DNA of 64,000 nucleotides, taken from Farysia itapuensis (taxonomy: Eukaryota; Basidiomycota; Ustilaginomycetes; Ustilaginales; Ustilaginaceae). Position 1 is the stretch's first letter; every line of letters starts with the position of its first letter. A program made the position numbers and the translations under genes. The stretch lies in assembly GCA_023212645.1 (NCBI GenBank), contig JALBYC010000009.1, forward strand, positions 62,001 to 126,000. Reading direction: 5' to 3'. Shown in pieces: positions 29,325-38,481 of this stretch. The notes beneath the pieces are model-generated. The model was not told the DNA's origin, did no database searches, and was given only the letters and a program-made list of their open reading frames with translations.

Positions 29325-30152
29325 ATGAGACCTAGTGTCGTTCGACACACGCTAGCCCTATCAGATCACCTTCATCTACGCCGCTCGCGCCAGGTTCTCC
29401 GCGCTTCGCAAGTCTTGGGACGATCAGCGCTGCTCTCTCCCTCACACGTCTATTTTCCACTTAGAGCCTACTGTGACTCGAAACGCAGTCCAACGCCCAC
29501 CATGTTTCAGGTCAGCGATTTGATCGAGAAGAACCAGGTCTGGAGCTCAGCGTTCGCTGAAAACAAGCCTGAGCTAGCTGCTAAGCTGGCTCAGACGCAG
29601 ACGCCAAAGATTCTCTGGATAGGATGCGCTGACTCTCGAGTACCGGAATCTGTGGTCTGCGATGCCAGCCCTGGCGATATCTTTGTCACCCGAAATATCG
29701 CCAACCAATTCCGCCTTGACGACGACAATGCGTTAAGTGTGCTAACCTTTGCCGTCCAAGCCCTGGGAGTGGAGCATATCGTCGTCGTCGGCCACACTGC
29801 GTGTGGAGGTGTCAATGCCGCTCTTGCTGGCGCCAGCTCTGCTCCGTCCCCCGAGGCGCTCAAGTCGAGCGCTCTTCTCCGTCATCTGCAACCTTTGACA
29901 CACATTGCCAAGCAAGTTGTGGAGGACAATCCTGGTCTCGACCAGCACTTGCTCGCAGACAAGGTCATCTACGAGTCTGTCAAAGCCCAGGTCAACAACA
30001 TTGCATCCACCGACATTATCAAAGACAACTGGGAAGGAGTCACTTCGCCGCTCTCGGGCAAGGTTATGAACAAAGTCTCAATTCACGGTCTTTGCTACGA
30101 CATTGCCTCTGCGAAACTCGAGGATCTCAACGTTACCAAAACCGCAGCGTAA
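29325..30152 (+). CDS. Beta-class carbonic anhydrase, two possible starts
   Basis: Interconverts CO2 and bicarbonate, supplying bicarbonate to carboxylases and to CO2 signalling. The 275-residue frame has the zinc ligands and catalytic dyad of beta-carbonic anhydrases: Cys101-x-Asp103-x-Arg105 (CADSR), then His157-x2-Cys160 (GHTACGG). The region before residue 60 is Arg/Leu/Ser-rich without acidic clusters and looks like a mitochondrial targeting peptide. A second in-frame ATG (Met60, at 29502) lies in a better context (CCCACCATG) and would give a 216-residue cytosolic enzyme matching Nce103-type length. Leaky scanning could thus yield two locations; this is inference. It converges on the P450 gene with 90 bases between stops. 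Confidence 0.92.
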   Translation: MRPSVVRHTLALSDHLHLRRSRQVLRASQVLGRSALLSPSHVYFPLRAYCDSKRSPTPTMFQVSDLIEKNQVWSSAFAENKPELAAKLAQTQTPKILWIGCADSRVPESVVCDASPGDIFVTRNIANQFRLDDDNALSVLTFAVQALGVEHIVVVGHTACGGVNAALAGASSAPSPEALKSSALLRHLQPLTHIAKQVVEDNPGLDQHLLADKVIYESVKAQVNNIASTDIIKDNWEGVTSPLSGKVMNKVSIHGLCYDIASAKLEDLNVTKTAA

Positions 30153-30242
30153 AGCGCGAATTGTCCCGCTGCTTGTATACGCAGCCAACTTTGCTTTAAT
30201 AGATGCTTTCCTTCCGTGTACCCTTGTGTGTCTATGTGTGTG

Positions 30243-32039
30243 TTACTTGAGCTCGTCCAAAACAAAGCGTAAGGGCAGCTGACTGCCTTCCTTCTCAAAT
30301 CCAATAACAGCAGGGCGCTGAACGACGGCTTCGACGCTCTTGTACTTGATGCCTTCGACTGGTTCGATGCGGTACTTGCATAGCACGCGGATTAAGATCA
30401 CTTTCATCTCTGTCATGGCGAATTTGTTGCCAATGCAGACTTTGGGCCCGCCGTTGAATACAAACGAGCCATAGGGCGAGGGGAGCTTGGACTTGGCGTG
30501 CAGCTCTGGCAGATTCTCCCACCGCTTTGGATTGAACGTGTGCGTGTCAGGTCCAAAGTACTTTTCGTCCATGTTGTTGCCGGTGACGGCGATAGCGATC
30601 TCTTTGCCAGCTGTGACAGGAATGGCGCTAAGTGTACGTCCATCCTTGGTCTTGAAGGGAGTCGTGACGGGGATCTGATCGTCCTTCTGCGAGTACCGGA
30701 AGGTGGTGGTGATGGGCGGACGCAGGCGGAGAGTCTCTTGGAAAATGTGATCGAGCGGCTTCATCTGATCGCTGTTTAGCTCAGTCCAGCTGAGTTGATC
30801 GATTGTCTCGCCATCTTTGCCAAATTCCTTGAGCGTCTTCGAAATGTGCTGTCTCAGCTCCTTTTGAACATCTGGCTTCAGTGCGAGGAAGTAGCTGCAC
30901 CATGCAAGCGTGTTTGCAGACGTCTCGTGCCCTGCGAAAATGAAGGTTACAATTTGACCCGCTAGCACTTCTGCTGACATGCGGTCCTCCTCCCTGATCT
31001 CGGGCGACATGTTGGCACGCATGAGAATGTGCAGAATATCCTTCTTGCCACGGAACATCTCCTTGGCATCTACACCGGCTTCAAGCTCCTTTCGGATCTG
31101 CGTAGCTTTGGCTTGGACGATTTTCTGGGAAACGGCAATCAAATCGGACCGCATCTCTCGGAGCTTCTTGATGTTATCCGTAAGAGGGAGGATATAGAGT
31201 AGCGATGGGACGACAAAGAACATGAAAGCGCCAACAAGGGCATCCAGAGCGCCGATGTTCATGGTCGAGGTCATGGCAGCGTGGAAGCTCGAACGCACAG
31301 CGAGACCATTCGGACCTTGTTCGACTGCACCAAACTCGTAGTCGAAACCAGCTCTTCCGATGATGTCGAGCGTCACTCTTCCGAACCACTTGACGGTATC
31401 GCGAACATCTGTGCCCCACCTCGACTCGAGCGAGGTGTCTTGTTCAAAGCGCACCATCATTTGGTCTGTAGCCTCGGTGAAGATCGGCACCAATGCTCTC
31501 AGCGAATCTACGCTAAATGCAGGCGCCAACATCTTGCGCTGTCGTTTATGCTCGTCACCGAATACGGCAACGACACCATCACCAATGATGATCTTGGTGG
31601 CTTTGGTTCCAGCCGCGCTGCGTTGATAGCCGAATGTGTCGTTGAGGATATGGTTCATGGCAGCCGCATCGCGCGTGATCAACAGTTCGCCACCTATGGG
31701 CCGCGGAAAGACCAGATGATCCACGCCGAATTCGTCAAATAAGCGAACGGTCGCCATCGCCGGAACATCTGTCATATCTTGTCCATCGTCACCCAACAGC
31801 GGCTTGCGGTCTGGTGCATTCGGGTTCTTCTGGCCAAGTTGCTTCTTCTGGTCTTTCGAGTAGCCGAGAGCCCAGGACGTGCGATTTGGACCCGGTAGAT
31901 TGGCCCAGACAGAGGGACCTTGCGAGCCAAGCTTGATCAACATGTAAACGAAGACGGCACTGCTTGCAGCAAATGCAAATGCAGCAATGGGGTGCTGCAA
32001 AGCCCATGAGCGCGCTTTGTCCACGAGCACAGTCGACAT
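30243..32039 (-). CDS. Cytochrome P450 monooxygenase
   Basis: A 598-residue membrane-anchored P450. The N-terminus has one hydrophobic helix (AAFAFAASSAVFVYMLI, about residues 18-34) followed by a Pro-rich hinge (NLPGP). The oxygen-binding I-helix reads FAGHETS, the K-helix is ETLRLRPP, and the heme-ligand loop is FNGGPKVCIGN with Cys as thiolate ligand. The overall form resembles CYP4/CYP52-like fungal P450s acting on fatty or other hydrophobic substrates, but I cannot assign a CYP family or substrate. The first ATG in frame is at 32039; the frame upstream begins at TTG. There are no other secondary-metabolism genes nearby, so a cluster role is unlikely. Confidence 0.9.
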   Translation of the reverse strand: MSTVLVDKARSWALQHPIAAFAFAASSAVFVYMLIKLGSQGPSVWANLPGPNRTSWALGYSKDQKKQLGQKNPNAPDRKPLLGDDGQDMTDVPAMATVRLFDEFGVDHLVFPRPIGGELLITRDAAAMNHILNDTFGYQRSAAGTKATKIIIGDGVVAVFGDEHKRQRKMLAPAFSVDSLRALVPIFTEATDQMMVRFEQDTSLESRWGTDVRDTVKWFGRVTLDIIGRAGFDYEFGAVEQGPNGLAVRSSFHAAMTSTMNIGALDALVGAFMFFVVPSLLYILPLTDNIKKLREMRSDLIAVSQKIVQAKATQIRKELEAGVDAKEMFRGKKDILHILMRANMSPEIREEDRMSAEVLAGQIVTFIFAGHETSANTLAWCSYFLALKPDVQKELRQHISKTLKEFGKDGETIDQLSWTELNSDQMKPLDHIFQETLRLRPPITTTFRYSQKDDQIPVTTPFKTKDGRTLSAIPVTAGKEIAIAVTGNNMDEKYFGPDTHTFNPKRWENLPELHAKSKLPSPYGSFVFNGGPKVCIGNKFAMTEMKVILIRVLCKYRIEPVEGIKYKSVEAVVQRPAVIGFEKEGSQLPLRFVLDELK

Positions 32040-32667
32040 GGCTGCCTTCAAGCAAATCTGAGATGCCGAGCTGAAAGAAGTGTTCGGGAGGTCGGTTGTG
32101 TCTGGAAGAAGGGCGCAAGTCTACGCAGCTCTTGATATGCCTAACACTGCGCGAGCGTTGCAATTGCAGAGACGGGTGCTTCTATGTTGCTGCTATGGAG
32201 GGGAACGGGTTCTACAAACGTCTGATGACTGCATTATGTACTCAGACCCTGTGTTGCTTAGAAATGCGGCGCCGCCACCAAAATCGTACGTTTCCGCCTA
32301 TTCTCACACCTGACAAGTTAGTGATATCTACACTCTTCTCAGTCCTTGTAGCAACGCGGAACAAGACATTTGGCCCAAGCTCGCACTTCACAGACCCGCT
32401 CAAGACATGAAATGAACGACGAGTTCGAGATTGCTGCTTCTCCTTGGGCCGTGACGGCCAGGGTAGTTCCGTCGGAATTTCGGCCACGAGGAAAATATTT
32501 CGAGTGCGTTTATAGATTGGGCGCATCGTGCATCGGCGTCGCGCCGGCGTCTGCCAACAACTTTGGTAACCTTCACATGTCATGCGCGTGAGAAGATGCT
32601 ATGGGTCTAATGCGCGTGTGAGAGGATCATTTTGGCCCGGACGACAACCCCCGATACGTGCACCGCT
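32040..32667. other. Intergenic, P450 promoter and 3' flank of the neighbouring gene
   Basis: No gene supported. It holds two GGCC/AT-rich patches (near 32469-32500 and 32628-32638) similar to the GGCCAAAA-type elements elsewhere in the window. Confidence 0.35.
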
Positions 32668-33949
32668 CTATGCTGGGAAGTAAGCTCGATAGTCTGCTTC
32701 TGTCAGTTCGTAGCCCCACTGCCAGAGCGTCTGTCGAACCACGGAATTGACAGTCGGGTCGTCCCAAGTCCCGCCTCTTCCTGTAATGTTCTGTGCAAGT
32801 GCCTTGCGGAAACGACCGGCTGGTCCACAAGCTTTGAGCCATCGGCTGATCTGCCTCGCATCATCCGCAGATCGTCGTCCAAGGTAAAAGCGATAGTACC
32901 ATTGGAACCAGCCTCGAGGATCTAGGGGACGTATCCAGCCATTTTTCTCCCAATCTTCGAGTGACTGGCCGGCCTTGACTTTGAACTTGTTCCTACCTGT
33001 TTCAGGATATGACGAACGCAACATGAGATCAACATCGAGACCTTCCAGCCAAGAAGGCGGCAGTTCAGCCAGCTCCGCCTCAACATCGATAGGTCGTTGT
33101 AATACTCTCGAATGATAGTCGCTGCAAAAAGATGTCAATTGAATGCTGCGTTGTGGTTTTTGCGGAAGTGTACTCACCGAAAAGCAGTACAACCAAACGC
33201 TCCGCCTCTGAACATTTCCTCTGGTGTCACGTTCGGAGCGAATTGAGGGTAATCTTCAAAGATCAACATGCCCCTACCGGTCCCTTCAGGCAATTCTTGA
33301 CGTTCGGGTAGCGGCTTTCTCTCTTCGTACACCTCGTCACCACCAGTAGTAGGCAACTCAGGCGCCAGCGGATTGGAAAGCTTTTTCAAAATAGGTCTAC
33401 CAGACAGGTCGAACGTCCCTGATGGTCGAGGGTCGTCATCGTCGTCGTCAGAGCCTCGACCATGAGTCTGAGAACTGGATCGACCGCGCCAAGCGGGCAC
33501 GTATGCATCCGAATCATCGTCTTCGTCCGAGTTCCAGTCTGTATATTTTCCTCTTGAGCCGGAAGAACGACTGCTTTTACGACTGCCTTGTCTGAATTTC
33601 TTTTCCTTCTTGATGCGCTCTCGCGCGATGGAGGGTAACAGATCTTTCTCGCGCATGGATCTGCGGCTGCCGCTTGCTAGACGAGAAGACTTGCGTACTG
33701 GCTCGAAGTCTTTGTTGTCGGAGACAGAAGGACTACGACGCTTCCTAGGAGCGGGCTTCTTTTGTTCTGGCAGGGGCCCAAGTCTCATCTCCTCCTGTCA
33801 CAGAGTGTCAACGTGAGAGAATGAGTATAGGCAGACGTGCAAGTATACGCGCTCAGACTTACATCCTTGAAGAGACTAAGCAAGAATTCCGCATTCTCGC
33901 GAATGTTCTTCTGGCGATATGCCTCATAGTCTTGACCGTCAGCATCCAT
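32668..33949 (-). CDS. Conserved fungal protein of unknown function (3 exons)
   Basis: Exons 33949-33863, 33794-33178 and 33121-32668 join to a 385-residue protein. The introns are 68 and 56 bp, with donors GTAAGT and GTGAGT and acceptors CAG. Residues ~30-160 are basic and Ser/Asp-rich with possible nuclear localisation signals (KKPAPRKRR). From ~200 on is a conserved block (GMLIFEDYPQFAPNVTPEEMFRGGAFG, WLEGLDVDLMLRS, KAGQSLEDWEKNGWI, DPRGWFQWYYRFYLGRR). I recall this block from many uncharacterised filamentous-fungal proteins. The splice joins (LFKD-EEMRLG and TAFR-DYHSR) keep that block intact. No catalytic motif was recognised. The charged N-terminus suggests a nuclear protein, as inference. 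Confidence 0.75.
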
Positions 33950-34737
33950 TATACTGGATGCAACGAGAGGTAGGAATGAAGACAGGGAGTAGCAAAAGAA
34001 CAGGTTTCCCTTTACCTCCACTTGCAGAGCAACACTTTTCGCGTGGCGCGAATCGCGTTCTACTAAAATCGGTAGCCCGATGCCGCGGAAGCTTCGAAAC
34101 CGCGATGCCAAGACATATCCATGGTGATTCTTTTCCGTTTGCCAAGCACAAACACGTAGCCAGCAGCCACTCTGCAACAGCTTATTCGGCCTACAATCTC
34201 AACCGGTCTGCAATGCCCAACGAGAGCAGCACCATCCTGCGAAGCCCTTCAGACTGCGCAATGTATCTGTGCGCGAGGTGAGGAAACCCGTAGGCTGAGC
34301 TATACGATCTGTCGATGATTCATAAAGAGGTGCACTGCTTCATGCTGCGAGACAGCTCGGATGCGAGAAATGCCAAGCAAAATCAGCCGTCATTCAGTGC
34401 AGCGTGTTCCGTCAGCCTGTGCAACCTGTGCACACTGCCTCAGAGTTTCTCTTGCCTGTCGCGCTCTGTGGCACCTTCGCAGTGTATCGCTTAGACTGCG
34501 AACCAGGTTCTGACGCAGCGGGCAATGGAGGACTCCCCCGCACATCCTGCGATAAGGAGCTTGGCAAGAGACCAAGTGCCTTGCCACTCGGACATATATA
34601 TATAGATCTTTGGCTGTCTGTATATTGCGGTTCCTTCCTTTTGCTTTTGACCGATAACTAGCGTATCGGTATACGTGAAAGTTCTTATCCACCGCAAGCT
34701 ATCGCGTGCATTTACTCTTTTGTCCCAACCCAAATCG
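33950..34737. promoter_or_regulatory. Divergent intergenic region with four PacC-type GCCAAG sites
   Basis: The core PacC/Rim101 hexamer GCCAAG occurs at 34107-34112, 34141-34146 and 34372-34377, and in reverse (CTTGGC) at 34560-34565. About 0.4 would be expected by chance in this length. A long TATA element (34593-34605) lies about 135 bases before the ENA start codon. ENA Na+ ATPases are alkaline-pH-induced through PacC/Rim101 in several fungi, so these are plausible operators. Confidence 0.5.
34593..34605 (+). promoter_or_regulatory. TATA box of the ENA ATPase gene
   Basis: An uninterrupted CATATATATATAGA-type sequence sits about 135 bases upstream of the ATG at 34738. It is the clearest TATA element in the window and fits a strongly inducible stress gene. 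Confidence 0.5.
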
Positions 34738-37700
34738 ATGGTTCAAGGTCATGTCTGTGATTCTTCTCCTGGCAAAGGACCTTCTCAGCCCCAGGGTCCT
34801 GGTAGCGAACAAGCGCGAGGCACTTCGGATGCTGAAGAACCCCCTTGTAGTGGCTACTCCCCACTCGCATCCCCTCATTACCCCAACGATGAACATCATC
34901 ATCAACAACAACTCGTTCTCGCAGAGAAAGTTCAGCTTCACCCTGTCGTCCATGTCGTCGGTCTTAGCCACAGCAGCAGCTCCGCTTCGTCTTCGACTAC
35001 CAGCGTCCGATCCTCCACCCTTGCCGGATCGATTGATCTGCATCAACCGCATTCCCTAAGTACCGAGGAAGCAATCGTCCAATTTCAAAGTAACCTCGAA
35101 CATGGCCTCACCGATGCAGAAGCTGCAACGCGGCTTCAGACCCAAGGGCTCAACCAGCTAAAGGAGAGCAACAAAGTCAGCGCCACTTCGATCCTGATCC
35201 GTCAGATGGCCAATGCTCTCACGCTCGTACTACTGGCTGCCATGGCGCTATCTTTTGGCGTCAAAGACTGGGTCGAGGGCGGCGTCGTCACTGCCGTAAT
35301 TGTCACCAACGTCCTCATTGGCTTTATCCAGGAATACAAGGCGGAAAGAATGATGGCCTCTCTTCGAACCTTGTCGTCACCCAGTGCCAATGTTCTTCGT
35401 TCCGAGTCGATCAAGAAGCTGCCTTCAAAGGAGCTGGTCACCGGAGACATTGTCCATTTTCGCGCTGGAGACCTCGTGCCCGCCGACATCCGACTCTTGT
35501 CCATCAGCAATCTTGAGATTGACGAGGCTCCACTGACTGGAGAATCGGTTCCTGCCATCAAGACCATCGCCGCTCTCACCCGTCCTCACCTTGGACCTGC
35601 CGATCGTACCAACCTAGCTTACGCCGGTACCACCGTCACCAAAGGTCGCGCTGTTGGCCTCGTCATCGCTACCGGTATGAACACTCAAATCGGACAGATC
35701 GCCGAAGCCCTAGCCAGCAAAAAAGGCAAGAGCTCGGATCTTCCGTGGCACAAACGCGCGTGGGGATCTATCGCCACCTTCCTCGGCGTTCGTGAAGGTA
35801 CCCCATTGCAAATCAAGCTGAACAAGTTTGCCTATGTTTTGCTTTTTCTAGCTATCATCTGCGCCATCATTGTCTTTGGTGTTGCAGAGTTTGACGTCAG
35901 CAATGAGGTCATTCTCTACGCAATCGCTCTTGGAATCGGTGTCATTCCTGAGTCTTTGGTTGCTGTGCTTACCATCACGTTTAGTGTTGGAGCCAAGCGA
36001 ATGGCACAAAGCAATGTCGTCGTTCGTCGTCTGGACGCTCTGGAAGCACTTGGTGGCGTCACGGACATCTGCAGTGACAAGACTGGCACACTGACTCAGG
36101 GCAAGATGATTGTCCGACGAGGTTGGACTATTAATGGTGACGAACAGCAAGACTTTGCGGTCGACCAAGCCGGTCAGACTGCATTCGATCCCTCAGGAAG
36201 TCTCGCCCTAGAAACAGACAAAGAAGTGTCAGAGGTTGTCAAGACTGATGACTTGCCACCTGCCATTCACAAGCTCGCAACTGCCGCCTCCCTGTGCAAC
36301 ATTGCGGAACTCGAACAACTCGGCGATGGGACCTGGACTGCTCGTGGCGACCCAACTGAGATCGCTCTTCAGGTCTTTGCTACCAAAGTCGACATGTCTC
36401 GTCCCTCTCTGACGGAGGGGGAAAAGGCTCAATTCACCCACGAGACAGAGTTCCCTTTCGACAGTACCCTCAAGAGGATGACGAGCGTGTACAGGGTCAA
36501 TGACGGAGACCATGATCGCATGTACCTGATGAAAGGTGCCGTGGAACAAGTCCTGGCTTGCTGTCCTTTCAAGCTAGCAGATCCCGGCACCCAAGACTTT
36601 GTCTCAATCGATGACGTCTCGCGCAAAGTGATCCTTGCGAAAGTCGAGACCATGGCATCCCAAGGTCTTCGGGTGCTCGCTTTTGCACATCGACGATTGA
36701 GCCTCACTCAACACAAACACGAAAGTGAACAGAAGGTCATCACAAAGGAAGCTGATTTGGATACAGTCTCTCTCAAAAAGGGTGAGGAAAAGCTGGAAGA
36801 AGGCAATGCTGGTCCTGTAATGGCACGAGCTATTGCCGAGAAAGACTTTGTCTTCTTGGGACTTCTCGGCATTTACGATCCTCCACGAGCAGAGACTCGA
36901 GACGCTGTTGAAGCGTGCAAACGAGCCGGTATAGTTGTTCACATGCTGACCGGTGATCATCCAGCCACGGCTCAGGCGATTGCTAAAGAAGTCAGCATTG
37001 TCGACGGCACTGAAGGGGCGTCCGCTGTCATGACTGCCACGCAATTCGATGGCATGACAGATGACGAAATTGACGCCCTCATTGATCTACCTCTGGTAGT
37101 TGCACGATGCTCACCCGCCACGAAAGTTCGAATGATTGCTGCCGGCAAGCGTCGGGGTCGATACTTGGCAATGACGGGTGATGGAATTAATGATGCACCT
37201 TCACTCAAGCAAGCCCCTGTGGGCATCGGCATGGGCACCGGCACTGATGTTGCCAAAGATAGCTCGGACCTCGTCCTCACCGACGACCGTTTTGATTCAA
37301 TCGTCAAAGGTATCAAGGAAGGTCGAGCGATTTTCGACAACATACAACGCTTTCTGATCGGTCTGTTGGTCGCCAACGTGGCAGAGGTACTGCTCCTTCT
37401 CTGTGGTCTTGGCGTGCGGGATGCAGACCAAGAATCTGTGTTTCCCCTTTCGCCTGTCGGTATCTTATGGGTCAACATGGTGACCGCCTCGCTTCCTGCT
37501 ATTGGACTTGGTCTCGAGCCTGGTGAAGAAGACATCATGGATCGACCTCCCCACGATCTCAAAGCGGGTGTGCTTAGTCGGGCGGTTGTCGTCGACACTC
37601 TTGTCTACGGAACATCTATGGGCGCGACGTGCTTGGCGGCTTTCTTGCTCATGATCTATCCTATTGGCGGAGGAAACATTGCGCTGGATTGCAATCACTC

Positions 37701-38124
37701 GTCATCTGCTTCCTGCGAGCCCATCTTTCAAGCGCGTTCGGCCGTCTTCACTACGCTCACTCTGCAACTCCTCCTCATCTGCTGGGAGCTGATCAGCATG
37801 GAGAAGTCTTTCTTCAGCATGTCACCAGCTAAGCACCTGTGGAAGAATCCAATGCTGCTGTGGTCAGTTGTGTTTGGCGTTGCTACTATTCCCATTGCAC
37901 TGTATGTGCCCAAGTTCAACACGGACGTCTTCCGTCATGCTGCTATGGACGGAGCTGGCTGGGGCATCTCGATTGCCATGACCACCTGTTTCATCGGCTC
38001 GGTCGAGCTGTGGAAAGCTCTGGCACGACGGGGTCGATGGCCCTGGCTCGCTCGCGTCACTGGTGGCCAGCGTGGTCTTGCCCGCCGCTTGGCCCAGCAG
38101 CAGAGCAAAGCCGAGGCTCTCTAA
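34738..38124 (+). CDS. ENA-type (P-type IID) sodium/potassium-exporting ATPase
   Basis: A 1128-residue intronless P-type ATPase that pumps Na+ (or K+) out of the cell at high salt or alkaline pH. A ~95-residue Ser/His-rich N-terminus precedes the actuator domain, which contains the LTGES loop. The phosphorylation site is Asp447 in DKTGTLTQGKM. Other motifs are KGAVEQVLACC (nucleotide domain), MLTGDHPATAQAIA, and the hinge TGDGINDAPSLKQAPVGI. Membrane segments include IALGIGVIPESLVAVLTITFSVG (M4) and several C-terminal helices. The M4 motif GVIPESL and the DICSDKTGTLTQGKM form resemble ENA rather than SERCA or PMR1 pumps. The frame upstream begins at GTG, so the ATG at 34738 was chosen. Na+ versus K+ preference cannot be read from sequence. 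Confidence 0.88.
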   Translation: MVQGHVCDSSPGKGPSQPQGPGSEQARGTSDAEEPPCSGYSPLASPHYPNDEHHHQQQLVLAEKVQLHPVVHVVGLSHSSSSASSSTTSVRSSTLAGSIDLHQPHSLSTEEAIVQFQSNLEHGLTDAEAATRLQTQGLNQLKESNKVSATSILIRQMANALTLVLLAAMALSFGVKDWVEGGVVTAVIVTNVLIGFIQEYKAERMMASLRTLSSPSANVLRSESIKKLPSKELVTGDIVHFRAGDLVPADIRLLSISNLEIDEAPLTGESVPAIKTIAALTRPHLGPADRTNLAYAGTTVTKGRAVGLVIATGMNTQIGQIAEALASKKGKSSDLPWHKRAWGSIATFLGVREGTPLQIKLNKFAYVLLFLAIICAIIVFGVAEFDVSNEVILYAIALGIGVIPESLVAVLTITFSVGAKRMAQSNVVVRRLDALEALGGVTDICSDKTGTLTQGKMIVRRGWTINGDEQQDFAVDQAGQTAFDPSGSLALETDKEVSEVVKTDDLPPAIHKLATAASLCNIAELEQLGDGTWTARGDPTEIALQVFATKVDMSRPSLTEGEKAQFTHETEFPFDSTLKRMTSVYRVNDGDHDRMYLMKGAVEQVLACCPFKLADPGTQDFVSIDDVSRKVILAKVETMASQGLRVLAFAHRRLSLTQHKHESEQKVITKEADLDTVSLKKGEEKLEEGNAGPVMARAIAEKDFVFLGLLGIYDPPRAETRDAVEACKRAGIVVHMLTGDHPATAQAIAKEVSIVDGTEGASAVMTATQFDGMTDDEIDALIDLPLVVARCSPATKVRMIAAGKRRGRYLAMTGDGINDAPSLKQAPVGIGMGTGTDVAKDSSDLVLTDDRFDSIVKGIKEGRAIFDNIQRFLIGLLVANVAEVLLLLCGLGVRDADQESVFPLSPVGILWVNMVTASLPAIGLGLEPGEEDIMDRPPHDLKAGVLSRAVVVDTLVYGTSMGATCLAAFLLMIYPIGGGNIALDCNHSSSASCEPIFQARSAVFTTLTLQLLLICWELISMEKSFFSMSPAKHLWKNPMLLWSVVFGVATIPIALYVPKFNTDVFRHAAMDGAGWGISIAMTTCFIGSVELWKALARRGRWPWLARVTGGQRGLARRLAQQQSKAEAL

Positions 38125-38481
38125 TCTCTTCCTCTTCCCCCACTTTTCAAAATCACACATCTATGCTCTCAATCTATTTCTCTTGTACATATGTAAGCAA
38201 GAACCGCATGTAGCACTTTCGCCAAGAGTGCTGAAATTGCATGATGGATGACCACTGTGGGCAGGGGACGTGGAAGTATGAGCGCGGGGGGTGGGCGTGG
38301 GCGTGGGGGAAAAATAGGTGCTCGAATTTTGACTGCGTGACGTTGGACAGGTCGGCTCGTCGGACCGACGAGATCGCCTGTGTCCACCCCCTCCCTGCCG
38401 TGCTATTAAAGCAGCTGGCACCAGTGTCGCTGCCCTACAAGCGAACCTTTTTTCTCTCTGATACACCAACAGAAACAAACA
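38125..38481. promoter_or_regulatory. Promoter with G-quadruplex-like tract and CreA-type sites
   Basis: At 38286-38309 four runs of three or more G are separated by 1-3 bases, meeting the simple G-quadruplex pattern. The same block contains two SYGGRG-type hexamers used by CreA/Mig1 repressors (GCGGGG at 38284, GTGGGG at 38303). A TATTAAA sequence at 38404-38410 is about 75 bases before the oxidoreductase ATG. Confidence 0.4.

Noticed and set aside
32052..34737. Upstream extensions of the P450, ENA and TMEM198-like frames
   Set aside because: These begin at TTG or GTG codons; the first true ATGs give sensible N-termini, so they were used instead.
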